Source of the DNA: Falsochrobactrum ovis
GTDB lineage: Bacteria > Pseudomonadota > Alphaproteobacteria > Rhizobiales > Rhizobiaceae
Reading direction: 5' to 3'
Length of the DNA stretch: 64,000 nt
Assembly: GCF_003259955.1 (NCBI RefSeq)
Contig: NZ_QLMK01000001.1
Location: forward strand, 434,001-498,000
In this document: positions 25,756-34,330 of the stretch, piece by piece
Layout: each line of letters opens with the position of its first letter
How positions within the stretch are numbered: the first letter of the stretch is position 1
Notes under the pieces: model-generated
The model's input: the letters and a program-made list of their open reading frames with translations, nothing else
The model's database searches: none
Told to the model about the DNA's origin: nothing
Position numbers and translations under genes: made by a program

Positions 25756-28245
25756 ATGAGTAAGCCGAACCATGTCGGAGCTGCCAATTTCTCGATACTT
25801 GTTGAGGGGATGAATTGCGCGTCTTGTGTCGCATCCGTTGAAAAAGCCGCTGCAACTGTGCCGGGCGTGGCCAAAGTCTCGGTCAATCTCGCAACCGAAC
25901 GCGCAGATATTGTGGTTACCGATAGCGCCAATATGCCTTCCGTGGTGAATGCGATCCGCAATGCTGGATATGACGTCCCATTGAAGCAGCTCGATCTTAC
26001 GATCGAAGGCATGAATTGCGCGTCTTGTGTGGGAAATGTTGAAAAAGCGCTCAGCGCGGTGCCAAATGTCATCCGCGTCAGCGTTAATCTTGCAGCCGAG
26101 CGCGCCCATGTGGAAGCGACCCAGGATGTTTCTTTGCAAGACTTGGTCAACGCCGTGGCAAAAGCGGGCTATACGGCGCATCCTCTTGATGAATTAGGCG
26201 ATTTACCGCAAGCTATTTCGCAGGCTGAAAAGCGCGATGCCGAAGCGCAGAAGCTTAAACGAAGCGTCATAATTGCCGCTCTTTTAACTCTTCCGGTCTT
26301 TATTTTGGAGATGGGATCTCATCTTTTTTCTGGGATTCATATGTTCGTTGAGAACAGGATCGGAATAGAAAATAGCTGGTATTTTCAATTCCTTATCACA
26401 ACGCTGGTTCTTTTTGGTCCCGGTCTGCGGTTTTTCAAAGCCGGAATTCCGGCTTTGCTAAGAGCTAGGCCCGACATGAATTCGCTGGTGGTTGTTGGCA
26501 CAAGCGCAGCGTGGGGTTTTTCGGTCGTGGCGACGTTCTGGCCGCACTTGCTTCCAGAAGGCACCGTCAATGTTTATTTCGAAGCAGCAGCGGTTATCAT
26601 CACGCTCATCCTTATTGGCCGCTATCTTGAAGCCCGTGCCAAGGGTCGGACCAGTGCGGCGATTTCTCGCCTGGTTGGCCTTCAGGCAAAATCAGCGCGC
26701 ATCATACGAGATGGTGAGACCCTAGAAGTGGCGCTTGAAAATGTCTGGGTGGGCGATCTTGTACAGGTTCGACCGGGCGAGAAAGTGCCAGTGGATGGCG
26801 ATGTGATTGAAGGTTCGTCCTATGTGGATGAATCCATGATCACCGGCGAGCCCGTGCCTGTCATCAAGGAAGTTGGTGCTCAAGTCGTAGGAGGAACCAT
26901 CAATAAGACCGGCGCCTTTACTTTCCGGGCGACCAAAGTGGGGCGGGATATGGTTATCTCGCAAATCATCCGCATGGTGGAGGACGCCCAGGCGGATAAG
27001 CTTCCTATTCAAGCGATGGTCGACAAGGTGACCCGTTGGTTTGTGCCTGCGGTGCTGGCTGCGGCATTGCTCACTTTTGTCGTCTGGCTGGCATTTGGCG
27101 GTATGCAAATGTTCGGCTACGCACTTGTAAACGCTATTGCGGTTGTCATCATCGCATGTCCTTGCGCCATGGGCCTTGCAACCCCGACCTCGATAATGGT
27201 CGGGACCGGGCGCGCCGCAGAACTTGGAATATTATTTCGTCGGGGCGATGCGCTCCAATCGCTGCGCGATGCATCCGTCATCGCTGTCGATAAGACTGGA
27301 ACTTTAACACAAGGCCGGCCAACGCTCATGCATTTTGCAGTTGCGCCGGGTTTTCAGCCAAATGAAGTTCTTGCATTGGTTGCGGCAGTCGAAGCACGCT
27401 CCGAACATCCAATTGCGCATGCCATCGTCACTGCAGCAAACGAAAAAGGCCTGGTACTTGAAGACGTTAGCGCCTTTCAATCTGTATCTGGTTTTGGGCT
27501 TAGAGCGAATATATCCGGTCGTGATATCGTCATCGGCGCGGATCGTTATATGCAGCAAATCGGCGTTGACGTTGCACCGTTTGAAGATGATGCAGCCCGG
27601 CTTGGCAGCGAAGGTCAAACACCGCTTTATGCTGCAATTGATGGGCAACTTGCAGCCATTATCACCGTGGCCGATCCGATGAAGGATAGCACGCCCGCAG
27701 CTATCGCCGCCCTGCATGAACAAGGCCTGAAAGTTGCGATGATCACCGGCGATAATCGCCGCACGGCAAAGGCAATAGCAAAACGGCTTTCAATTGATGA
27801 AGTCATTGCGGAAGTACTCCCCGATGGCAAGGTTGAAGCGGTGAAACGCCTGTCGATGGGCGGCAAGAAGATCGCTTTTGTTGGTGATGGCATAAATGAC
27901 GCCCCCGCGCTTGCCGCAGCAGATGTGGGCATAGCCATTGGAACAGGAACAGATATTGCAATTGAAAGCGCAGATGTCGTTCTCATGTCGGGAGATTTGC
28001 GCGGTGTGGTAAATGCCATTGCTATTTCAAAAGCAACCATCCGCAATATTGGTGAAAACCTCTTCTGGGCTTTTGCGTATAATGTGGCGCTGATCCCGGT
28101 TGCCGCGGGGATACTCTATCCGTTTACCGGCACTCTATTATCGCCGGTATTAGCTGCAGGAGCGATGGCGCTTTCAAGTGTTTTTGTGCTGTCAAACGCA
28201 CTCAGACTTCGTGCTTTTAAAAGCCCTATGGAATTGGCAGAATGA
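25756..28245 (+). CDS. copA: Copper-exporting P1B-type ATPase CopA
   Basis: An 829-residue inner-membrane ATPase exporting Cu(I). Domains in order: two N-terminal heavy-metal-associated domains with G-M-N-C-A-S-C (C21/C24 and C88/C91), two helices before the core, actuator domain with MITGEPVPV, transmembrane metal site C468-P-C470, phosphorylation site D512-K-T-G-T, nucleotide-binding SEHPIAHAI, and [20 protein letters not shown]. The start is placed at ATG 25756, with an AAGG box, rather than the frame start at 25609, because the CueR-type promoter lies at 25676-25706. It is divergent from the thiamine operon. The matching regulator gene is at 30.6 kb. Confidence 0.97.
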   Translation: MSKPNHVGAANFSILVEGMNCASCVASVEKAAATVPGVAKVSVNLATERADIVVTDSANMPSVVNAIRNAGYDVPLKQLDLTIEGMNCASCVGNVEKALSAVPNVIRVSVNLAAERAHVEATQDVSLQDLVNAVAKAGYTAHPLDELGDLPQAISQAEKRDAEAQKLKRSVIIAALLTLPVFILEMGSHLFSGIHMFVENRIGIENSWYFQFLITTLVLFGPGLRFFKAGIPALLRARPDMNSLVVVGTSAAWGFSVVATFWPHLLPEGTVNVYFEAAAVIITLILIGRYLEARAKGRTSAAISRLVGLQAKSARIIRDGETLEVALENVWVGDLVQVRPGEKVPVDGDVIEGSSYVDESMITGEPVPVIKEVGAQVVGGTINKTGAFTFRATKVGRDMVISQIIRMVEDAQADKLPIQAMVDKVTRWFVPAVLAAALLTFVVWLAFGGMQMFGYALVNAIAVVIIACPCAMGLATPTSIMVGTGRAAELGILFRRGDALQSLRDASVIAVDKTGTLTQGRPTLMHFAVAPGFQPNEVLALVAAVEARSEHPIAHAIVTAANEKGLVLEDVSAFQSVSGFGLRANISGRDIVIGADRYMQQIGVDVAPFEDDAARLGSEGQTPLYAAIDGQLAAIITVADPMKDSTPAAIAALHEQGLKVAMITGDNRRTAKAIAKRLSIDEVIAEVLPDGKVEAVKRLSMGGKKIAFVGDGINDAPALAAADVGIAIGTGTDIAIESADVVLMSGDLRGVVNAIAISKATIRNIGENLFWAFAYNVALIPVAAGILYPFTGTLLSPVLAAGAMALSSVFVLSNALRLRAFKSPMELAE

Positions 28246-28271
28246 AGCTCTGATGCCCGAATAAATAGGGT

Positions 28272-29558
28272 TTAATGTGTGCCGACGGCTTTGCCGTAAT
28301 TGCGCACCACATGGCGCACCGCTTCAACGAGCAGCGCACGCGGATTGGCCTCTATCCTGCCACTGGCAATGGCGGGATAGAGGGGAGAAATATACTGGCT
28401 GATCAGCGTTTCCGGAATTTTGACCCCGTCAAATTCTTGAAACAAATCCTCTACTGCGGCGAGCGCTTGCGGGTGCGGCCAATAATAACGAATGCGATCA
28501 CTATAAGAAAAATGTCGCTGAAGTCGCAGCTCTTGCGCGTCCCCATGATAATATTTTTCCCAATTCCCTGGCTCAGCCAATAATAATTGCTCCATCTTCG
28601 CCTGAAGCGTTTGTCGCTGCGAATGGGGATTGAGGAAACTTGCGATCTGATCCAGCCCATAAAGCGCCTCGCGCAGCGCGAAGGTGAGACCGGGACCGAC
28701 TTTGAGGATCGAAAAACCATCCCGTACCAACGCCGACAGCGCCTCAACCGGCTGATAATCTGTCGAGTGCGCCTCAAAGATAAAATTCGGCATTTGCTCA
28801 AGCGTGTTGCTCAAAGATGCAGCTTTCGCGCTATCATAGAAGATCACATTCTCATTGCCAAACTCAACCCCGGGCTGAACCACCAAGCCGATAGCGCGAG
28901 AAAAAGCCTCCTGAAGCCCGATTGCAGCAAAAGCTTCGCGATGTATTGCAATGGTTTCAAGTGCCGCTTGCGGCTTGGTCACTTCAAGCTCGCCGATCTC
29001 TTCCATTGCTCCGCCTGGTATCGGAACTTCCGTACCAATGACATAGGCTGGAAGTTCAAACCCTGTTTCGGCAGCAGCTTTTTCTGCAATCTGGGCGAGA
29101 CGTGCCGCGCGTTTTGCAGTTTCTGCGTCGCTAAGCGCAATCGGCTCTCCGGCACATCCCATCGAAGTATCAAGATGAATTTTGGTAAAGCCTGCACGAA
29201 TGAAACCATCAATCATGATTTCAGCTTTGCGCATGGCTTCACTGGCGGGCAGGTGCTTCCAAGGATTTGGCCCCAAATGGTCACCGCCCAGAATGAGGCG
29301 CTCAGTATCAAAGCCAATATCTGTGGCTATTTCTTCTACAAAACGGCGAAAATCTGCGGGTGTCATGCCCGTATATCCGCCATCTTGATTAACCTGATTG
29401 CATGTCGCCTCAATCAGCACATCCGAGCCCACGGCCTTGCCTTCAAGAAGCGCTGCTTCAATTACAAGCGGATGGGCAGAACAAATCGATGTGATGCCAC
29501 CGCCTTGGCCTTGTCTAAATCGTGCAGGAAGATTTTTTAGCCGTCCGGTGCTGCTCAT
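28272..29558 (-). CDS. GatZ/KbaZ-family tagatose-bisphosphate aldolase subunit
   Basis: A 428-residue protein of the GatZ/KbaZ family, recognised from ITSICSAHPLVIEAALLEG, LIEATCNQVNQDGGYTGMTP, LGGDHLGPNPWKHLPA and KIHLDTSMGC. In E. coli these proteins are needed for full activity of the class II tagatose-1,6-bisphosphate aldolases GatY/KbaY; no GatY-type partner is encoded next to it, so it may act alone or as an epimerase-like enzyme, as suggested for some relatives. ATG 29558 is preceded by GGAGGGTGAG and lies 2 bp after the kinase stop. A longer frame to 29705 enters the kinase gene. It converges with copA, 26 bp apart. Confidence 0.85.
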   Translation of the reverse strand: MSSTGRLKNLPARFRQGQGGGITSICSAHPLVIEAALLEGKAVGSDVLIEATCNQVNQDGGYTGMTPADFRRFVEEIATDIGFDTERLILGGDHLGPNPWKHLPASEAMRKAEIMIDGFIRAGFTKIHLDTSMGCAGEPIALSDAETAKRAARLAQIAEKAAAETGFELPAYVIGTEVPIPGGAMEEIGELEVTKPQAALETIAIHREAFAAIGLQEAFSRAIGLVVQPGVEFGNENVIFYDSAKAASLSNTLEQMPNFIFEAHSTDYQPVEALSALVRDGFSILKVGPGLTFALREALYGLDQIASFLNPHSQRQTLQAKMEQLLLAEPGNWEKYYHGDAQELRLQRHFSYSDRIRYYWPHPQALAAVEDLFQEFDGVKIPETLISQYISPLYPAIASGRIEANPRALLVEAVRHVVRNYGKAVGTH

Positions 29559-29560
29559 GC

Positions 29561-30502
29561 TCACCCTCCTTGTGAGGCAAGAAATATTTCGATCTCCTCC
29601 ATGGTCGAAGTGCCCTCCATCGGGCCTTTCACGCTCACTGCCCGAGCGCCCGCCGCATTTGCTAAGCGTAAGGCGCGCGCAGGGTCCATGCTGCGCAACC
29701 AGCAAGTTACAAAAGCCGCACCAAAACTGTCGCCAGCACCGGTGGGGTCATTTTCCTCAACCTTGAAAGCAGGCGAGGTAATCCCGCCTGCCGCATCGAA
29801 ATAGCTCGCACCTTCCGCACCACGCTTGATGACAATAGCTTTAACACCCCGTGCCAGCAGTTCAGCGACCGCCAGCTTTTCTTCGGTGGCTTTGGTAAAT
29901 AGGAACAATTCCGCGCCACTTGGCAAAAACAAATCGGTATTTTCAAGCGCGTGAAAAAGCGCTTCGCGCATGCCGGGCAGATCAAGCATTTCCTTACGGA
30001 TATTAGGGTCAAACGATACGGTTCCGCCCTTTGCTTTCACGCGAATAGTGGCAGCCTGAATGGCTGCGATAATCTCATCCGAAAATAATGCTGAACCCAT
30101 AATATGCAGATGATCAGCTGCATCAATCAGCTTTTGCGCTTCCGCGGTCAGTGCAATTGCGCTGCACGCACTATGCCGAATATTGAAGATGAAATCGCGC
30201 TCACCATCGGGGCGGTAGCGCACGAAAGCGCTTCCGGTTGCCGCCGTCGGATGAACCCCGATTGCAGACACATCAACACCATCACGACGCAAACGCTCAA
30301 TATTGAGTTTTCCGAAATCATCACGACCAATAGCGCTGATTATTCCGCTTGGCTGCCCCAATTTCGCGACCTGATCAATAAAGATCGCTGGCGCACCGGA
30401 AGGAAAAGGACCGATCAACGGAATAGCACTCATGAAGCCATTGCCCTCTTCGAGAGCCATAATTTCCACCACGATCTCGCCGATGGTAATGACTTTCTTC
30501 AT
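29561..30502 (-). CDS. PfkB-family sugar kinase, probably tagatose kinase
   Basis: A 313-residue ribokinase-family kinase. The N-terminal glycine-rich segment is GPFPSGAPAIFIDQVAKLG, and the C-terminal anion-hole/catalytic motif is DPTGAGDSFGAAFV with the base D258. Pairing with a GatZ/KbaZ-type gene (2 bp gap) is the arrangement found for bacterial tagatose kinases, which feed tagatose phosphate to the aldolase; that function is inferred from context. No transporter gene adjoins the pair. A sequence-specific promoter is not obvious upstream. Confidence 0.85.
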   Translation of the reverse strand: MKKVITIGEIVVEIMALEEGNGFMSAIPLIGPFPSGAPAIFIDQVAKLGQPSGIISAIGRDDFGKLNIERLRRDGVDVSAIGVHPTAATGSAFVRYRPDGERDFIFNIRHSACSAIALTAEAQKLIDAADHLHIMGSALFSDEIIAAIQAATIRVKAKGGTVSFDPNIRKEMLDLPGMREALFHALENTDLFLPSGAELFLFTKATEEKLAVAELLARGVKAIVIKRGAEGASYFDAAGGITSPAFKVEENDPTGAGDSFGAAFVTCWLRSMDPARALRLANAAGARAVSVKGPMEGTSTMEEIEIFLASQGG

Positions 30503-30615
30503 ATCGGTACTATCCAGATCCGTAAATGATAGTAAGAGACATGGAAGAATATTTAAGGTGAGTCAATAAATAAATTATCGCATGTAAACTATTGGCGTTT
30601 GAACGCCAGTAGCAA

Positions 30616-31059
30616 TCAACTCAGAGTACGCAGTAATTCTCCTTTCCGCGGCGTAACGCTGACTTCGCCGCAGGGGTCGGCAAGCTGTTGGATGATCGGG
30701 CAATCCGGTCGGTCATCTCCGTGACAATGAGCAGCCAAATGGCGCAGCGTGTCGGCCATTTCCTGCAATTGGCGCATTTTGGCTTCCAGCTCTGCCACAT
30801 GTCCCAGCGCTACTCGCTTCACATCGGCTGACGCTCGATTGCGGTCACGCCACAGCGCAAGCAATTCTCTGATCTGATCCACCGAAAACCCCAGATCGCG
30901 GCTACTGCGAATAAAGCGCAATGTTTCGAGATCTTTTCTCGTATAAATGCGATAGCCCGCACTGCTGCGTTCAGCTTCGTCGATCAGGCCGATGCTTTCA
31001 TAATGACGGATCATTTTTGCAGAAATGCCGGATGCGGCCGCAGCTTGTCCGATATTCAT
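30616..31059 (-). CDS. cueR: Copper-responsive MerR-family regulator CueR/HmrR
   Basis: A 147-residue MerR-type activator: winged HTH (MNIGQAAAASGISAKMIRHYESIGLI, then SSAGYRIYTRKDLETLRFIRSSRDLGFS), a dimerisation helix, and the metal-binding loop C-x7-C (CHGDDRPDC). Starting at ATG 31059 puts the two cysteines at 112 and 120, exactly as in E. coli CueR; an in-frame GTG at 31071 is the alternative. It should sense Cu(I) and activate copA, whose promoter 5 kb away carries the fitting box. The tagatose gene pair lies between them. Confidence 0.93.
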   Translation of the reverse strand: MNIGQAAAASGISAKMIRHYESIGLIDEAERSSAGYRIYTRKDLETLRFIRSSRDLGFSVDQIRELLALWRDRNRASADVKRVALGHVAELEAKMRQLQEMADTLRHLAAHCHGDDRPDCPIIQQLADPCGEVSVTPRKGELLRTLS

Positions 31060-31133
31060 CGCCTTACTCACCTATTCACCTGTCACAACTGAATATAGAG
31101 TTTTGGCGCAATCAAACAACGCATAAAAGAAAA

Positions 31134-31157
31134 CTCCCGCCGGGTGAGCGGCGGGAG
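31134..31157 (-). terminator. Rho-independent terminator of the glutamate dehydrogenase gene
   Basis: Arms CTCCCGCC and GGCGGGAG enclose an 8-nt loop; on the minus strand the hairpin is followed by TTTTCTTTT. It lies 17 bp past the gdhA stop. Confidence 0.85.
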
Positions 31158-31174
31158 CATGACTTTGCTAGTTT

Positions 31175-32440
31175 TTAGCCGGCAAAATCATTCTGTGTGC
31201 CATGGGCTTCGATAGCCTGGGCAAGTCGTTGCAATGCGTGCACATAGGCGGCGGTGCGTAATGTCAGGCCATGTTCTTTCGCATGGTTCCAAATCGCACG
31301 GCCTTCACATTCCATGATTTTTTGCAGGCGCTCATGAATTTCTTCAAGGCTCCAATAATAGCCCTGGCGGTTCTGAACCCATTCAAAATATGAAACCGTC
31401 ACACCACCCGCATTGGCGAGAATATCGGGCAGAATGATCACGCCTTTCTTAGCCAAAATTTCGTCAGCTTCTGAAGTCAATGGACCATTAGCCAGCTCAA
31501 CGATCAACTTGGCCTTCACTGAGTCGGCATTGTGCTTGTCGATCATATTTTCCATGGCGCTTGGCACAAGCACATCGCAATCGACGCCAACCAAATCTTC
31601 GCCACGAAGACCTTCATGACCTTTCTGACCGATGGTTGCAATTACAGACTTGCCTTCATTTTTCGCGGCAAGCAGCAGATCAAGATCAAGTCCTTGAGCA
31701 CAATAAACAGCCCCTGCAGAATCCGAAACCGCTACAACCTTGTGCCCGTCCTGAGCCAACAATGTCGCAATATGCTGTCCCGCATTGCCAAAACCCTGAA
31801 CAGCCACGCGAAGCTGGGGCGCTAGACCCAAATCAGGCGCTAGATGGCACACCAGATAAAAGCCGCCCCGGGCAGTTGCATCATTGCGTCCAAGTGAACC
31901 ACCAAGTGCCAGAGGTTTGCCAGTGATAACGGCAGGTGAGGACTGACCCACGATCTGCGAATATTCGTCCGCCATCCAGCCCATGATCATGGAATTGGTA
32001 TAAACGTCAGGCGCAGGGATGTCGCGATCCGGCCCGATAACCCGGGAGAAAGCCTGAATATATGCGCGTGATAACCGCTCCAACTCTGCTTTCGAAAGCT
32101 GACGTGGGTCAACCTGTATAGCGCCTTTGCCTCCGCCATAGGGCAGGTTCATGACAGCGCATTTAAACGTCATCCAAAATGCGAGCGTCTCTACTTCTTC
32201 ATCGGTTGCATTAGGGTGAAAGCGAATGCCACCTTTGGTCGGGCCACGCGTATCATCATATCGGCATCGCCACGCAAGAAAGGACTTTCGCGACCCGTCA
32301 TCCATACGAATCATGAGGCGAACCTTCATCGTCTCACGCGCATATTTGAGCTTCTCGATAACGTCCGGGTCTATATTAATATGGCTGGCAGCATCATCAA
32401 GCCGGACGAGCGCGTTCTCTAGCAAATTCTCCTTGGTCAC
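31175..32440 (-). CDS. gdhA: Glutamate dehydrogenase (Glu/Leu/Phe/Val family)
   Basis: A 421-residue cytosolic dehydrogenase interconverting glutamate and 2-oxoglutarate plus ammonium. The family motif is intact: GPTKGGIRFHP, then MNLPYGGGKGAIQVDP containing the catalytic lysine, and DIPAPDVYTNSMIMGWMADEY. The Rossmann motif is VAVQGFGNAGQHIATLLAQDG. Size and sequence resemble the 420-residue, probably NAD-linked and catabolic enzymes of the Glu/Leu/Phe/Val group rather than the 450-residue NADPH form. It is divergent from the sox operon; a perfect palindrome lies 88 bp upstream. Confidence 0.93.
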   Translation of the reverse strand: MTKENLLENALVRLDDAASHINIDPDVIEKLKYARETMKVRLMIRMDDGSRKSFLAWRCRYDDTRGPTKGGIRFHPNATDEEVETLAFWMTFKCAVMNLPYGGGKGAIQVDPRQLSKAELERLSRAYIQAFSRVIGPDRDIPAPDVYTNSMIMGWMADEYSQIVGQSSPAVITGKPLALGGSLGRNDATARGGFYLVCHLAPDLGLAPQLRVAVQGFGNAGQHIATLLAQDGHKVVAVSDSAGAVYCAQGLDLDLLLAAKNEGKSVIATIGQKGHEGLRGEDLVGVDCDVLVPSAMENMIDKHNADSVKAKLIVELANGPLTSEADEILAKKGVIILPDILANAGGVTVSYFEWVQNRQGYYWSLEEIHERLQKIMECEGRAIWNHAKEHGLTLRTAAYVHALQRLAQAIEAHGTQNDFAG

Positions 32441-32758
32441 GGGAGTACCTTTCTTGCGTTTAATTTTATTAAATGCGCTTTAACGGAACACGTGACTAAC
32501 GTTTTAAGCAATAAAAGGAAAGTAAAAAGGACAACCATGTTGTCCTATTTTTTAATTTTTTTGCAAATTAGGGAAATTTCTCGGCCCGATAGCGGCATCT
32601 AGCGCGTCGCATAGCGCATTCGATGTCGTATTTATGTCAGGTTTTGTCGCAAGCCTGCGGTCGGTCTTTTCTATGAGCCAATACAGATATCAGCATCAGT
32701 TTTGAGTGAGTCTCAAATGCCTTAGCGCCTTTGATGCTTCATATAACGGTGGTGGTTC
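32441..32758. other. Divergent promoter region gdhA / soxB
   Basis: About 318 bp with no gene. An AT-rich part next to gdhA contains the palindrome listed separately; the part nearer soxB has no motif I recognise. Both promoters must lie here. Confidence 0.5.
32528..32546. promoter_or_regulatory. Perfect 8-3-8 palindrome between gdhA and soxB
   Basis: AGGACAAC and its exact complement flank a 3-bp centre. T-rich sequence follows on both strands, so it could be read as a two-way terminator, but its position inside a divergent promoter region favours an operator. An Lrp/AsnC-type or amino-acid-responsive regulator is one possibility. Confidence 0.45.
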
Positions 32759-34012
32759 ATGTCCCGCTTTTCTTTGGCTTCAATTGTCAGTAACGCTCTT
32801 ACAGGCAACAAAAAATGGGAACGGCAATGGCCCGATGCTGAACCTAAAAAAGAATATGACGTCATTATTGTAGGTGCTGGCGGTCACGGGCTTGGCACCG
32901 CTTATTACCTTGCTAAAGAACATGGCATAACCAATGTGGCTGTCATTGAAAAAGGTTGGCTTGGCGGCGGCAATACCGGGCGTAACACCACCATCATCCG
33001 CTCTAATTATCTTTATGATGAAAGCGCGCATCTTTATAATCATGCGGTCAATTTGTGGGAAAATTTAAGCCAGGAGCTGAATTATAACGTCATGTTCTCC
33101 CAGCGCGGCGTGATGATGCTGGCGCATAATGTGCATGATGTTCAAAGCTTCCAGCGCCATATTAATGCCAACCGCTTGAACGGGGTCGATAATGAATGGT
33201 TGACCAAAGAACAGGCCAAGGAATTCTGCCCACCGCTCAATATATCTCCCAATTCGCGCTATCCGGTCATGGGCGCAACTTTGCAGCGGCGCGGTGGTGT
33301 TGCGCGCCATGATGCGGTTGCTTGGGGCTATGCACGCGGCGCAACACAACGCGGCGTTGATATTATTCAAAATTGCCCAGTCACGGCGATCCGGCGCGAT
33401 GCATCCGGTCATGTAACCGGTGTTGAGACACCACGCGGTTTTATTAAGGCCAAAAAAGTTGCGGTGGTTGCGGCTGGCAGCACATCCGTCGTCATGGAAA
33501 CAGCTGGCGTTCGTATGCCGCTGGAAAGCTTCCCGCTTCAGGCGCTCGTTTCAGAACCGGTAAAGCCGATTATTCCCTGCGTCGTAATGTCGAATACAGT
33601 TCACGCCTATATCAGCCAGTCCGATAAGGGCGAGTTGGTTATTGGTTCGGGAACTGACCAATATGTTTCCTACAGCCAGCGCGGTGGCCTGCCGCTGATT
33701 GAACATACGATTGCCGCGATCTGCGAGGTTTTCCCAATGTTCACGCGCATGCGCATGCTGCGCAAATGGGGCGGCATTGTTGATGTCACGCCCGATCGCT
33801 CGCCAATCATCGGCAAAACGCCAGTGCCCGGACTTTTTGTCAATTGTGGCTGGGGAACCGGCGGTTTCAAGGCCACACCCGGTTCGGCCAATGTCTTTGC
33901 ACACACGATTGCTCGCGATGAACCCCATTGGATCAATGCGCCCTTCACGATGGAGCGCTTCACCAATGGCCGTCTGATTGATGAAGCGGCAGCCGCAGCT
34001 GTGGCTCACTAA
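32759..34012 (+). CDS. soxB: Sarcosine oxidase subunit beta SoxB
   Basis: A 417-residue flavoprotein subunit of heterotetrameric sarcosine oxidase, which converts sarcosine and oxygen to glycine, hydrogen peroxide and a one-carbon unit carried by tetrahydrofolate. The FAD motif [19 protein letters not shown] is near the N-terminus; [17 protein letters not shown] contains the histidine expected to bind FMN covalently; the C-terminal [16 protein letters not shown] is characteristic. First gene of soxBDAG, with a GGTGG box ahead of ATG 32759. Confidence 0.96.
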   Translation: MSRFSLASIVSNALTGNKKWERQWPDAEPKKEYDVIIVGAGGHGLGTAYYLAKEHGITNVAVIEKGWLGGGNTGRNTTIIRSNYLYDESAHLYNHAVNLWENLSQELNYNVMFSQRGVMMLAHNVHDVQSFQRHINANRLNGVDNEWLTKEQAKEFCPPLNISPNSRYPVMGATLQRRGGVARHDAVAWGYARGATQRGVDIIQNCPVTAIRRDASGHVTGVETPRGFIKAKKVAVVAAGSTSVVMETAGVRMPLESFPLQALVSEPVKPIIPCVVMSNTVHAYISQSDKGELVIGSGTDQYVSYSQRGGLPLIEHTIAAICEVFPMFTRMRMLRKWGGIVDVTPDRSPIIGKTPVPGLFVNCGWGTGGFKATPGSANVFAHTIARDEPHWINAPFTMERFTNGRLIDEAAAAAVAH

Positions 34013-34024
34013 GGGAGAAGCAAG

Positions 34025-34330
34025 ATGCTGTTGATCCGTTGCCCTTATTGCGAGCGCGAACGCCCAGAACTAGAATTTGCCTATGCTGGCGAAGCGCATA
34101 TTGCTCGCCCTGCCGACCCTTCTCAACTTAACGATGATGAGTGGCGGGATTTCCTTTTCACGCGCAACAATCCGCGCGGCACCCATTATGAGCGTTGGCG
34201 GCATATCCATGGTTGCGGACGCTTCTTTAATGCGGTTCGCGATACGGTTAGCGACAAGTTTTCAATGACTTATAAAGCCGGTGAACCGCGCCCAGCGCAG
34301 GCAATGAATAAGACTGCGGAGACGAAATAA
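34025..34330 (+). CDS. soxD: Sarcosine oxidase subunit delta SoxD
   Basis: A 101-residue zinc-binding subunit of the sarcosine oxidase tetramer. It starts with LIRCPYCERERPELEFAY and contains HIHGCGRFFNAVRDT; the Cys/His residues there are the zinc ligands in the known structure. It follows soxB by 12 bp behind AGGGAGAAG and overlaps soxA by one base. Confidence 0.95.
   Translation: MLLIRCPYCERERPELEFAYAGEAHIARPADPSQLNDDEWRDFLFTRNNPRGTHYERWRHIHGCGRFFNAVRDTVSDKFSMTYKAGEPRPAQAMNKTAETK

Noticed and set aside
28587-29540. Open frame of 317 codons on the plus strand
   Set aside because: It lies wholly antisense to the GatZ/KbaZ-like gene, has an unusual His/Cys/Arg-rich composition and no family resemblance.
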